The notes below the pieces were generated by a model. The model had not been told where the DNA came from. It made no database searches and worked only from the letters and a program-made list of their open reading frames with translations. A stretch of DNA of 64,000 nt from JAKACA01 sp963769255. GTDB taxonomy: Bacteria; Actinomycetota; Acidimicrobiia; Acidimicrobiales; Bog-793. The position numbers and the translations under genes were made by a program. Every line of letters begins with the position of its first letter. Within the stretch, counting starts at the first letter, position 1. The stretch covers positions 3,038,001 to 3,102,000 of the forward strand of contig CAVYKV010000001.1 in NCBI GenBank assembly GCA_963769255.1. Direction: 5' to 3'. This document shows, piece by piece, positions 49,371 through 57,959 of this stretch.

Positions 49371-50984
49371 ATGCAGGACAGCACCTCGGAGTCGAATGAG
49401 ACGACGCGCAAGAGCGCGGTGAGCCGGAGGGAGTTCTTGCGGCGCAGCCTGAAGGTCGGCGCCACGGTGCCCCTCCTGGGGGGGATCGCGGCGGCCTGCG
49501 GGTCCAGCAAAGCATCGACGAGCACGACGTCGGCCTCCAACAACAAGCCACGGTACGGTGGCGACATCAGGGTCGGGCTGACCGGCGGCTCGAGCGCCGA
49601 GAACCTCGACGCGAACAACTCGGTGGGGCAACCCGCCAACATGCGCTGTGCCGAGCTCTACGACCCCCTCGTCGTACTGAACGCCCAGGCCCAGAACGAA
49701 TATGCCCTGGCCGAAGAGATCACCCCCAACTCCACCGCCACGACGTGGACGGTGCGCCTTCGGCCCGGTGTCACCTTCCACAACGGAAAGGATCTCACTG
49801 CGGACGACGTCATTTACACGTTTCAGCGGATCCTGAATCCGAAGTTCCCCTTGGCGGGCGCCACAGCCCTCGGCCCGCTCGACGTCAAGAACATGAAGAA
49901 GCTCGACCCGCTCACCGTACAGCTCCCCATGGCGGCACCCTTTGCGAGCTTTGTCGAACAACTCGCCGACTACGGTTACCTGTATATCGTGCCGGTGGGT
50001 TACGATCTGAAGAACCCGGTCGGGACGGGTCCCTTCCGGTTCGAATCCTGCACGCCGGGCGAGCAGAGCGTCTTTCTCCGCAACCCCAACTACTGGCAGC
50101 ACGGTCTTCCCTACGCGGACAGCGTGACGACCATTGACTTTACCGATACCTCTTCGATGATCAACGCCCTGACGAGTGGTCAGATCGACGCCGCCGGCAA
50201 TATCGACGGCATCTCAGCGAAGGAGCTCGGGAGCAACTCCGCCGTCAAGGTCGTGCTCTCGAAGGCCGGGGGCATGATCCCGTTTACGATGCGTGTCGAC
50301 AAGCCGCCCTTCAACGACGTCCGAGTTCGCCAGGCCATGCGTCTCATCATCGACCGGCCACAGTTCCTCGAGCTCGTGCTGAATGGCTTCGGCACCTTGG
50401 GCAACGACGTCTTCTCGCCCTACGACCCGTGCTTGGATCGCTCCCTCCAGCGTCACCAGGACATCGATCAGGCGAAGTTCCTGTTGAAGCAGGCCGGCAG
50501 GCAGGACTTGTCGGTGTCACTGGTCACCGCACCGATCTTCAACGGCACGGTCGAGGCGGCGCAGGTCTTCAAGCAGATGGCCGCCATGGCTGGAGTCAAC
50601 GTCACTCTTCAAAGCGTGACCACGGACGTGCTGTTCGGTCCGGAATATCTGGCCTGGTCGTTCTCCCAGGACTTTTGGTCGTACCTCCCCTACCTCGCGC
50701 AGGTGGCAGTGGAGATTCTGCCCAAGTCACCGTACAACGAGATCCACTGGAACAACCCCACCACCAACCGGCTCTATACCCAAGCGAATGCCGAGCTTGA
50801 TCCGACGAAGCGGTGCGCCATCAAGCAGGAGATGATGCGCCTCGATTTCGACGAGGGTGGCTTGATCATCCCGTGCTTCGTCGGGATCAACGACGTCTAC
50901 AGCGCAAAGCTCAGCGGGTATGGACCAAGCGCCGTCGGCTTTCCCTTCGGGAGCAGCTCGATGGACAATCTGTGGTTCAACTGA
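49371..50984 (+). CDS. ABC substrate-binding lipoprotein, peptide/opine type (SBP-3)
   Basis: A 537-residue family-5 binding protein. It has a Tat motif (SRREFLRRSLKVG) and a lipobox ending AAACGSS, then WTVRLRPGVTFHNGKDL, GTGPFRFESC and FNDVRVRQAMRLI as in its paralogues. It ends, like SBP-1, -2 and -4, with FDEGGLIIP and a short tail. GGAGG precedes the ATG at 49371. A GMC oxidoreductase and a dimethylformamidase-like gene follow, suggesting an amide or alcohol ligand. No permease genes are near. Confidence 0.92.
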   Translation: MQDSTSESNETTRKSAVSRREFLRRSLKVGATVPLLGGIAAACGSSKASTSTTSASNNKPRYGGDIRVGLTGGSSAENLDANNSVGQPANMRCAELYDPLVVLNAQAQNEYALAEEITPNSTATTWTVRLRPGVTFHNGKDLTADDVIYTFQRILNPKFPLAGATALGPLDVKNMKKLDPLTVQLPMAAPFASFVEQLADYGYLYIVPVGYDLKNPVGTGPFRFESCTPGEQSVFLRNPNYWQHGLPYADSVTTIDFTDTSSMINALTSGQIDAAGNIDGISAKELGSNSAVKVVLSKAGGMIPFTMRVDKPPFNDVRVRQAMRLIIDRPQFLELVLNGFGTLGNDVFSPYDPCLDRSLQRHQDIDQAKFLLKQAGRQDLSVSLVTAPIFNGTVEAAQVFKQMAAMAGVNVTLQSVTTDVLFGPEYLAWSFSQDFWSYLPYLAQVAVEILPKSPYNEIHWNNPTTNRLYTQANAELDPTKRCAIKQEMMRLDFDEGGLIIPCFVGINDVYSAKLSGYGPSAVGFPFGSSSMDNLWFN

Positions 50985-51072
50985 TCGTCACCCGAGGGGT
51001 CCCGTGACGGGGAACGGGAGGTGAGACGGGGGCTCGCCCGCCCCGACCGACCAATGCCCCGAGGTCAGGCAG

Positions 51073-52752
51073 ATGCCGCCGCAGTATGACTTCCTGATCG
51101 TTGGTGGCGGCTCGGCGGGCAGCGCCCTCGCCAACCGCCTCAGCGCCGATCCGGGCGTGAGGGTGCTGGTCCTCGAGGCGGGACGACCGGACTTCGGCTT
51201 CGACCCCCTGATTCAGATGCCCGGAGCCCTCATGTTCCCGATGGGCAACCGGTTCTACGACTGGAAATTCGAATCGGAGCCGGAGGCATTCCTGCAGGGC
51301 CGTCGCCTCGCCCATCCCCGCGGCAAGATGCTGGGAGGCTCGAGCAGCATCAACGGGATGGTCTTCCAACGGGGCAACCCGCTCGACTACGAGCGCTGGG
51401 CCGCTGACCCCGGTATGCACGAGTGGGACTACGCCCACTGTCTGCCCTATTTCAAGCGCATCGAGAGCTGCCCGGCGGGAACCGGCGAGTACCGCGGTAC
51501 CTCCGGACCTCTCGTGCTCGAGCGTGGCCGTGCCGACAACCCCCTCTTCCGTGCCTTCTTCGCAGCGGCCGAGCAGGCCGGCTACGCCCGTGCCGACGAC
51601 GTGAACGGCTACCGCCAGGAGGGCTTTGGGACCTTCGACCGGACCATTTCCCGCGGCCGGCGCCTCAGCGCGGCAGGCGCGTTCCTTCATCCCGTCAGGC
51701 GGCGACCGAATCTGGACGTCACGACGCGGGCGCTCGTGAGGCGGATCCTCTTTCGCGGCACGCGTGCTGTCGGTGTCGAGTTTTCTCGCCGCGGGGGTCC
51801 CGTCCAGAGCGCACGCGCCGGCGAGGTGATCTGCTGCGGCGGCGTGTTCAACTCACCTCAGCTACTGCAGCTCTCCGGAGTCGGCAATGCCGAGGAGCTC
51901 GGTGCCCTCGGGGTCCCTGTCGTCGCCGACGTGCCTGGCGTCGGTGAGAACCTGCAGGACCACCTCGACGTCTTCGTGCGGTATGCCAGCAGACAGCCGG
52001 TCTCGCTCGCTCCGGCGCTCAAGTGGCGCAACTGGCCATGGATCGGACTCGACTGGCTGTTGTTCCGTCGCGGCCCGGGCGCCACCAACCACTTCGAAGG
52101 AGGCGGCTTCGTTCGGAGTAATGAGGCCGTGGCGTATCCGAATCTCATGTTCCACTTTCTCCCCCTCGCCATCCGCTACGACGGATCGGCCGTCGCGAAA
52201 GGCCACGGCTACCAGGTGCACTTCGCACCGATGTACTCGGACTCGCGTGGCTCGGTGAAAATCATCTCGTCGGATCCCCGCGTGCACCCGGCCTTGCGAT
52301 TCAACTACCTGTCGACCGAGCGCGACCGACAGGAGTGGGTCGAGGCGGTGCGCATCGCACGGCGGATCCTCGACCAGCGTGCCTTCGACGAGTTCAACGG
52401 GGGCGAGCTCTACCCCGGGCGGCGGATCGAGACCGACGAGGACATCGTCGACTGGGTCGCACACGAGGCCGAGACGGGACTCCACCCCGCCTGCACCTGC
52501 GCGATGGGACTGGGACCGATGTCCGTCGTGGATCCCGCCTCCATGCGAGTGCACGGGCTGGACGGCCTCCGAGTCGTCGACGCCTCGGCCATGCCGTATG
52601 TGACGAACGCAAACATCTACGCCCCGGTGATGATGATGGCGGAGAAGTCGGCGGACCTGATTCTCGGCGCGACGCCACTGGCTCCGGGGGCGGTCGACTT
52701 CTACCGGCACGACCCAGGCGTGCCGGACAGCCTTGGCGGCGCAGGGGCATGA
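51073..52752 (+). CDS. GMC-family FAD oxidoreductase
   Basis: A 559-residue GMC (choline/glucose dehydrogenase type) flavoenzyme. The FAD motif is FLIVGGGSAGSALANRL. GKMLGGSSSINGMVFQRG is the flavin-contacting block. The C-terminal catalytic pair is in GLHPACTCAMG and NANIYAP. These enzymes oxidise alcohols to aldehydes; the alcohol is unknown. The ATG follows an AG-rich ribosome site. Its stop overlaps the start of the dimethylformamidase-like gene (ATGA), so the two are translationally coupled and probably act in series, following SBP-3. Confidence 0.92.
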   Translation: MPPQYDFLIVGGGSAGSALANRLSADPGVRVLVLEAGRPDFGFDPLIQMPGALMFPMGNRFYDWKFESEPEAFLQGRRLAHPRGKMLGGSSSINGMVFQRGNPLDYERWAADPGMHEWDYAHCLPYFKRIESCPAGTGEYRGTSGPLVLERGRADNPLFRAFFAAAEQAGYARADDVNGYRQEGFGTFDRTISRGRRLSAAGAFLHPVRRRPNLDVTTRALVRRILFRGTRAVGVEFSRRGGPVQSARAGEVICCGGVFNSPQLLQLSGVGNAEELGALGVPVVADVPGVGENLQDHLDVFVRYASRQPVSLAPALKWRNWPWIGLDWLLFRRGPGATNHFEGGGFVRSNEAVAYPNLMFHFLPLAIRYDGSAVAKGHGYQVHFAPMYSDSRGSVKIISSDPRVHPALRFNYLSTERDRQEWVEAVRIARRILDQRAFDEFNGGELYPGRRIETDEDIVDWVAHEAETGLHPACTCAMGLGPMSVVDPASMRVHGLDGLRVVDASAMPYVTNANIYAPVMMMAEKSADLILGATPLAPGAVDFYRHDPGVPDSLGGAGA

Positions 52753-54959
52753 ACGGTTGGCGCGAGCCCTCCTCGCCGGAGCTCACCGCTCCACTCACGG
52801 GCTATTCGAGCGAGGTGGCAGTGACAGCGGGGCAAACCCTCGATCTCATGGTCAGCGGAGCCGGTTCCGCCCGCCTCTCCGTCGTCCGCCTCCTGCACGG
52901 GGACCCGAGCCCTGCAGGTCCCGGCTATCGCGACGATCCCGTCGCCTGGACCGTTCCTGCCGCTGTCGAGCTGACCGAACAGCCACTCGATCTGGGCTCG
53001 TTCCTCGAGGTTCCACTCGGCTCGGTTGAGGCCTTCCCGCGCGGCTTCACGCTCGGGTTGTGGATCTCTCCCACGCTGCTCACCGGTGGCTGGCAAGCGA
53101 TCGCAGCCCGGGGCACGGCCGGGAAGCTGGCCTTCGGCCTCTTCGCAGGAGGGGACGGCATGCTCGCCGGCGCCATCTCCCGTGATGGAGCCGGGCTGGA
53201 ATGGTGCACCGCCCACGTGCACCTCGAGCCCGACTCCTGGCAGTTCGTTGCCCTCGTCCTTGACGCCGCCGCCGGCGAGATCGGGGTTCACCAGTACTCG
53301 CCGCACGTGACCAGCGAGCTCGAGCATCCGACACGGCCGCCGGAGTTGGCCAGCTCGTTCAAGACCGTCGGCGCTGGCGTATCGCCCGTGAGCCACGCTC
53401 CGCTCGTGTTCGGGGCGCTGCCCCGCCCCGATGGCGACGGACACTGGGCTCACTTCAACGGGAAGATCGCCGCACCCTGGCTCCTGTCGGAGGCGCTCAC
53501 CGCCCGAGAGCTCGAGCACCTGAAGGACGAACCGGTCGGGTGGCCTCACCGGAGTCTCGTCGGTGCCTGGGACCTCTCCCGAGACGTGTCGACTGCACGA
53601 GTCCCCGACGTCTCCGGACACGAGCGTCATGGCGTCCTTCGCAATTCCCCGACGCGGGCCGTGACGGGACCGAGATGGACCGGCCGGACCGCCACCCTCT
53701 ACACGGACGACCCTGGCGCCTACGACGCCGTGCACCTGCACGACGACGACCTCGCCGACGCTGCTTGGCCGGCGGTGGTCGAGCTCGAGGTCCCACCAGA
53801 CGCCAGGCCCGGAATCTACGCCGCCGTGGTCTCCACCGACCACGACCGCCTCACCGTGCCCTTCGTCGTCAGTCCACCGAGCCCGCGTGCTGACCTCTGC
53901 TTCGTCGCCCCGACTCTCACCTGGCAGGCCTACGGCAGCAACCGCGGACCGTATCGCTTCACCGAAGACGGGGTGCTGGACCAGGCGCTCTGCCTCTACG
54001 ACCTGCACAGCGACGGCTCGGTCGTCAACTACTGCACCCGGCGCAAGCCCACTCGCTCAGGCAACCCCAGTGAGGCAATCCGCCAGTGCGGGGCCCACAC
54101 GCTTCCCGCCGACCTCTACCTGGTCGATTGGCTCGAAACGACCGGACAGGACTACGACGTCCTCGGCGATCAGCACCTTCACGGGTCGGCGGATGCGTTG
54201 CTCTCCTACAGGTGCGTGATCCTGGGCGCACACCCCGAGTACTGGACGTCGCAGATGCTCGACGCGCTCGATCTGTACATCGCATCGGGAGGGCGGGTGA
54301 TGTACCTCGGCGGCAACGGCCTCTACTGGGTCGCCTCCCTCGACCCGGAGCGGCCCTACATCATGGAGGTTCGTAAGTCCGGAGATGGGGACTTCGGGCC
54401 CGGTTCGCTCCTCGAGCCGGGGGCGATGCAGCACAGCACAACCCTCGAGGTGGGCGGTCTCTGGGCCCGTCGCGGACGCCCGCCTCGCCGTCTCCTCGGA
54501 GTCGAGCACTCGGCGAACGTCTTTGTCCAGGCCGACGGCAGGTGGGGATTCGAGCGCCGTCCGGAAAGCTACGACCCGCGCTACCGATTTGTCTTCGAGG
54601 GCGTCACGGAGGAGGTCATCGGCAATTTCGGCCTGAATCTCGGAACGGCCGCCGGCTTCGAGATGGATTCGGTGGGCGAATGGTGCTGGCCCGACGATGC
54701 GCAGCCCACCGTGCTCGCCCGTGCCAGCCATGACAGCTTCATGTCGCCGAAGCGCATGCCCGTCCCGAGGGTTGCCGACATCGCCCTCATCGCCTCCCCG
54801 AACGGATCGGCGGTCTTTTCGGCAGGGTCGGTCACATGGACCGGGAGCCTCTGCCACCATCAGTACGACAACAACGTCGCCACGATTACGGGCAACGTCC
54901 TCCGCCGATTCCTCCACGTGCCGAGGGGCCACCCCGTGCTCGACGTGGACCCCGTCTAG
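52749..54959 (+). CDS. N,N-dimethylformamidase large-subunit-like protein
   Basis: A 736-residue protein of the dimethylformamidase beta-subunit family (DmfA2 is about 760). The N-terminal half has a concanavalin-like segment (PRGFTLGLWISP). The C-terminal catalytic domain carries WQAYGSNRGPYRFTEDG, YDVLGDQHLHGSADA and LGAHPEYWTSQM. The Glu in HPEYW matches the iron-binding Glu of dimethylformamidase, with the required tyrosines likely in WQAYGSN and a later YD segment. No small subunit gene accompanies it, unlike in the known enzyme. The substrate is probably an amide; exact identity is unknown. Coupled to the GMC gene. Confidence 0.85.
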   Translation: MNGWREPSSPELTAPLTGYSSEVAVTAGQTLDLMVSGAGSARLSVVRLLHGDPSPAGPGYRDDPVAWTVPAAVELTEQPLDLGSFLEVPLGSVEAFPRGFTLGLWISPTLLTGGWQAIAARGTAGKLAFGLFAGGDGMLAGAISRDGAGLEWCTAHVHLEPDSWQFVALVLDAAAGEIGVHQYSPHVTSELEHPTRPPELASSFKTVGAGVSPVSHAPLVFGALPRPDGDGHWAHFNGKIAAPWLLSEALTARELEHLKDEPVGWPHRSLVGAWDLSRDVSTARVPDVSGHERHGVLRNSPTRAVTGPRWTGRTATLYTDDPGAYDAVHLHDDDLADAAWPAVVELEVPPDARPGIYAAVVSTDHDRLTVPFVVSPPSPRADLCFVAPTLTWQAYGSNRGPYRFTEDGVLDQALCLYDLHSDGSVVNYCTRRKPTRSGNPSEAIRQCGAHTLPADLYLVDWLETTGQDYDVLGDQHLHGSADALLSYRCVILGAHPEYWTSQMLDALDLYIASGGRVMYLGGNGLYWVASLDPERPYIMEVRKSGDGDFGPGSLLEPGAMQHSTTLEVGGLWARRGRPPRRLLGVEHSANVFVQADGRWGFERRPESYDPRYRFVFEGVTEEVIGNFGLNLGTAAGFEMDSVGEWCWPDDAQPTVLARASHDSFMSPKRMPVPRVADIALIASPNGSAVFSAGSVTWTGSLCHHQYDNNVATITGNVLRRFLHVPRGHPVLDVDPV

Positions 54960-55026
54960 TCAGAGGCGCCCATCGAGGAACGGTGGCGACGCGCCCCGCC
55001 GGGCCTTACCGGCAGCCGGCGTGGCG

Positions 55027-55791
55027 TCACATGGCGACGAGGCCCCCGTCGACCACGAGGGCGTGCCCGGTCACGTACCTGGCGTCGTCCGACGCCAAGA
55101 AGGCGACGCACGGCGCGATGTCATCGGCTGTGGCCTGACGACCGAGGGGAATCGCCGAGGCGGCCATCTCGGCGAGTTGCTCTTCGCTCACGTTCGTGTA
55201 CCAGGGGTCATTGAAGCCAGTGGCAACCCAGCCCGGACAAACACAGTTGACGCGAATCCCGTTCGGTCCGTATTCGACGGCCATCTGGCGCGTGAGATTG
55301 ATGATGGCGGCCTTCGAGGCGTCATAGGCGGCGGAGTCCCGTTCTCCGATCAGGCCCGACACCGAGGCCGTGAACACGATGGAGCCCGCGCCGCGCTCGA
55401 GCATCGAGGGCACGACGCCGCGGGCCGTCAGGAAGGCGCCACGAACGTTCACCGCGAACGTCCGGTCCCACTCCTCGACGGTGTGACTCACCACCGTGCC
55501 CGGCATGGCGACGCCGGCGTTGGCGTGCAGGACGTCGATCCGCCCGAAGTGCTGCAGGACCTCTGCAATGGCTCTTCCGATGTCGTGTTCGCTGGACACG
55601 TCGGCCGTCAGGGAGAGCGCCTCGACCCCTTCGTGCTCGAGCAGGCCGACCGTCTCGGCGGCGGCTTCAGGCCGGCGGTCGAGGATCGCAAGCCGCGCAC
55701 CTTCCCGACCGAACTGCAGGGCCGATGCGCGGCCGATTCCGTGACCGGAACCCGTGACGAGAGCTACCTTTCCTGCAAAGCGGCTGCACAC
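55027..55791 (-). CDS. SDR oxidoreductase
   Basis: A 254-residue classical short-chain dehydrogenase. VALVTGSGHGIGRASALQF is the nucleotide-binding motif. NAGVA comes next in the fourth strand. Catalytic Ser is in IVFTASVSG and Tyr/Lys in YDASKAAIINL. VCPGWVATG is the loop after the catalytic helix, and VDGGLV ends it. GTG 55791 is preceded by AGGGAGA. Relatives oxidise varied alcohols; the substrate is not predictable. It faces away from the dimethylformamidase-like gene and ends 67 bases from its stop, so it may act on the same pathway but is not in the operon. Confidence 0.92.
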   Translation of the reverse strand: MCSRFAGKVALVTGSGHGIGRASALQFGREGARLAILDRRPEAAAETVGLLEHEGVEALSLTADVSSEHDIGRAIAEVLQHFGRIDVLHANAGVAMPGTVVSHTVEEWDRTFAVNVRGAFLTARGVVPSMLERGAGSIVFTASVSGLIGERDSAAYDASKAAIINLTRQMAVEYGPNGIRVNCVCPGWVATGFNDPWYTNVSEEQLAEMAASAIPLGRQATADDIAPCVAFLASDDARYVTGHALVVDGGLVAM

Positions 55792-55915
55792 ACGATCTCC
55801 CTCTCTCGGCCTCGATGGAATCGTACGTGCTGCCCACCGACGTCACGGACTGCTCGTGACCTGACCACCGACCGGCGGCCCTTTCGTTTGCAGACGTGAG
55901 GGCTCGCCATGGCGC

Positions 55916-55921
55916 TACCCT
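55916..55921 (+). promoter_or_regulatory. -10 box, leaderless start of YdeI-like gene
   Basis: TACCCT six bases before GTG 55928 and no ribosome site. Confidence 0.45.
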
Positions 55922-55927
55922 GACCCC

Positions 55928-56194
55928 GTGGCCAGCTCGCGGGTACCCGGTGGGGTGGTGCACAAGCTCCCGGCAGACCTGCGCAGCGCGCTGATCGCCA
56001 ACCCGACAGCGCTCGGCCTCTGGAACGACATCACCCCCCTCGCCCGCAACGAGTTCATCTGCTGGGTGGAAGACGCCAAGCAGGAGATGACGCGGGAACG
56101 CCGTATCCGCCGGACCCAGGAGGAGCTGGAGGAAGGTCAGCGCCGGCCCTGCTGCTGGCCGGGCTGCAAGCACCGCGAGCGCAACGGCAGGTAG
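55928..56194 (+). CDS. YdeI/OmpD-associated family protein
   Basis: An 88-residue protein of the YdeI/OmpD-associated group. It has HKLPADLRSALIANPTALGL, the tryptophan-containing NDITPLARNEFICWVEDAK, TRERRIRRTQEELEEGQRR and the Cys/His tail PCCWPGCKHRERNG. This pattern is the usual actinobacterial short form of the family. Function is unsettled; a role in peptide resistance or envelope stress was proposed for the longer proteins. The GTG at 55928 directly follows a -10 box, indicating a leaderless message. Confidence 0.85.
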   Translation: MASSRVPGGVVHKLPADLRSALIANPTALGLWNDITPLARNEFICWVEDAKQEMTRERRIRRTQEELEEGQRRPCCWPGCKHRERNGR

Positions 56195-56204
56195 CAGTCG
56201 CCGA

Positions 56205-57779
56205 TCAGCCGAGCCAGCACCGACTGAGGTCGTAGTTGTTGAACGAGATACCCGTCTTGGACGTAACCGCACCGTGGAACCGAGAGCTGTAGCCGTCGAT
56301 CACGGGCGGAACGAACGGAATGATGTAGCCACCCTCGTTGTAGTCGATCGTCATCATCTCGTGCACGAGCTCGGCTTGTCGCGTCTCGTCTACCGCAGCC
56401 AGCGCTTGCGCATACAGCGAGTTGTAGTTGGCGTTGTTCCAGTGGGTCGGGTTGAAGAAGGCGCCGGGGACGATGGTCTCGGCGACCTGGATCAGATAGG
56501 GGCTGTAGAACCAGAAGTCCTGGGCAAAGGGAAACGTCAGATAGCCCGTGAAGAACGCCGTCACGGTCAACTGGCTCAACTGCACATTGACGCCGGCACC
56601 CTTTGCCTGCTGTTGGAACACCGTGGCCGTCTGGATGGCTCCCTGTGAGATGTCGCTCGTGGCGAGCTGGACCGTCAGGCCCTCCTGGCCGGCCGCTCTC
56701 AGCAGGGACTTGGCCTGATCGAGATCTTGTGCTCGCTGGGGAAGCGACGTGTCGTACTCGGGGTCCCAGATCGAAAAGATGTCATTCGCGATCTCGCCAT
56801 GACCGCCGAACACTGTGTCCACCATCTGCGGACGGTTGACGATGAGGCGCATCGCCTGGCGGACCCGCACGTCGCTGAACGGATGCTTGTCGACTCGCAT
56901 CGTCAAGGGCGAGGCACCCCCTCCGGGGGAGGAGAGGATCTTGTTGCCGCTGCCGAGGACAGCGCTGATCGAGTCCGAGGACAGCAGGTTCACGATCTGT
57001 GCCTGACCGCCCTCGAGGGCGTTGAGCTGCGAGGTCTCGTCGGAGTAGTCCGCCATCACCACGGCGTCGAGGTAGGGGAGGCCGTTCTGCCAGTAGTTCT
57101 CGTTCCGCACGAACGTGCTCTCGACGCCTGGCGTGAAGCTCTTGAATTTGAACGGCCCCGTGCCGTTGGGGGCCTTCGGGTCGAAGCCGATCGGGACCAT
57201 GTAGATACCCTGGTTGGCGGCCGCGCTCTTGAAGGACGAGAAGGGCGTCTTGCACGGGACCTTGACGGTGTATTTGTCGACCGCCTTGAGGCCGGCGACA
57301 TCGATCGGAGCGAGGATCACCGCTGCCGCCAACGGCTTCTTCGGATTCACGATGCGCTGAATGCTGTAGATGACATCGTCGGCCGTGAAGTCCTTGCCGT
57401 TGTGGCACACGATGTCCGGTCTCAGCCGAATCGTCCACTCTGTCGCATCCGAGTTCGGGATCATCTCCTCGGCGAGACCCGGTTGAGGGATGACATCCGG
57501 GCTCCACACGAGCAAGGTGTCGTAGAGCTGGGCGATGCGGGCGAAGTCGACATTGTTGACGGCGTTTTGCCCGTCAAGGGTGTCGGCGGTGTCGCCGCCC
57601 GTCAGTCCGGCCGTGAGCGTGCCGCCACGCTTGGCCGGCGGCGCTGCCGTCGTGGTGGTCGTCGACGAGGTGCTGCTTCCGCACGCAGCGGCACCCACCA
57701 ACGCCGCTGTTCCGGCGGCCATCTTCAGAAACTCCCTGCGGCCGAGCCGACCCTCGGCTCCTGCACTTGACGCTGTCAT
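56205..57779 (-). CDS. ABC substrate-binding lipoprotein, peptide/opine type (SBP-4)
   Basis: A 524-residue family-5 binding protein, paralogue of SBP-1 to SBP-3. The Tat motif is GRREFLKMAAG and the lipobox ends GAAACGS. WTIRLRPDIVCHNGKDF, GTGPFKFKSF and FSDVRVRQAMRLI are the family blocks. ATG 57779 has GGGGGA six bases upstream; a TTG one codon earlier is less likely. It has its own promoter, TTGACA-N17-TAGCGT, immediately followed by the palindrome CGACCG-N6-CGGTCG, the same as before the NicX-like gene. It therefore probably belongs to that regulon. No permease is close by. Confidence 0.92.
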   Translation of the reverse strand: MTASSAGAEGRLGRREFLKMAAGTAALVGAAACGSSTSSTTTTTAAPPAKRGGTLTAGLTGGDTADTLDGQNAVNNVDFARIAQLYDTLLVWSPDVIPQPGLAEEMIPNSDATEWTIRLRPDIVCHNGKDFTADDVIYSIQRIVNPKKPLAAAVILAPIDVAGLKAVDKYTVKVPCKTPFSSFKSAAANQGIYMVPIGFDPKAPNGTGPFKFKSFTPGVESTFVRNENYWQNGLPYLDAVVMADYSDETSQLNALEGGQAQIVNLLSSDSISAVLGSGNKILSSPGGGASPLTMRVDKHPFSDVRVRQAMRLIVNRPQMVDTVFGGHGEIANDIFSIWDPEYDTSLPQRAQDLDQAKSLLRAAGQEGLTVQLATSDISQGAIQTATVFQQQAKGAGVNVQLSQLTVTAFFTGYLTFPFAQDFWFYSPYLIQVAETIVPGAFFNPTHWNNANYNSLYAQALAAVDETRQAELVHEMMTIDYNEGGYIIPFVPPVIDGYSSRFHGAVTSKTGISFNNYDLSRCWLG

Positions 57780-57797
57780 CAAGGTCCCCCATTTCCC

Positions 57798-57849
57798 CGA
57801 CCGACCGGGCGGTCGACGTTACGCTAACCAGCAGCCCCCGCCGTGTCAA
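57798..57849 (-). promoter_or_regulatory. SBP-4 promoter with CGACCG-N6-CGGTCG operator
   Basis: On the minus strand TTGACA (57849-57844) and TAGCGT (57826-57821) are 17 bases apart. The palindrome CGACCGACCGGGCGGTCG (57798-57815) starts five bases after the -10 box, covering the transcription start, an ideal site for a repressor. Confidence 0.7.
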
Positions 57850-57959
57850 CGCGCACCAGCCGGGAACGACCAGCCGGCGGGCTGGGCGCTCCGACAGCGG
57901 GACCCGGCACGTCGGCTCGCCCGCTCGGTCTGCGGCCCCGGAGGGAGGACGACGTGAGG

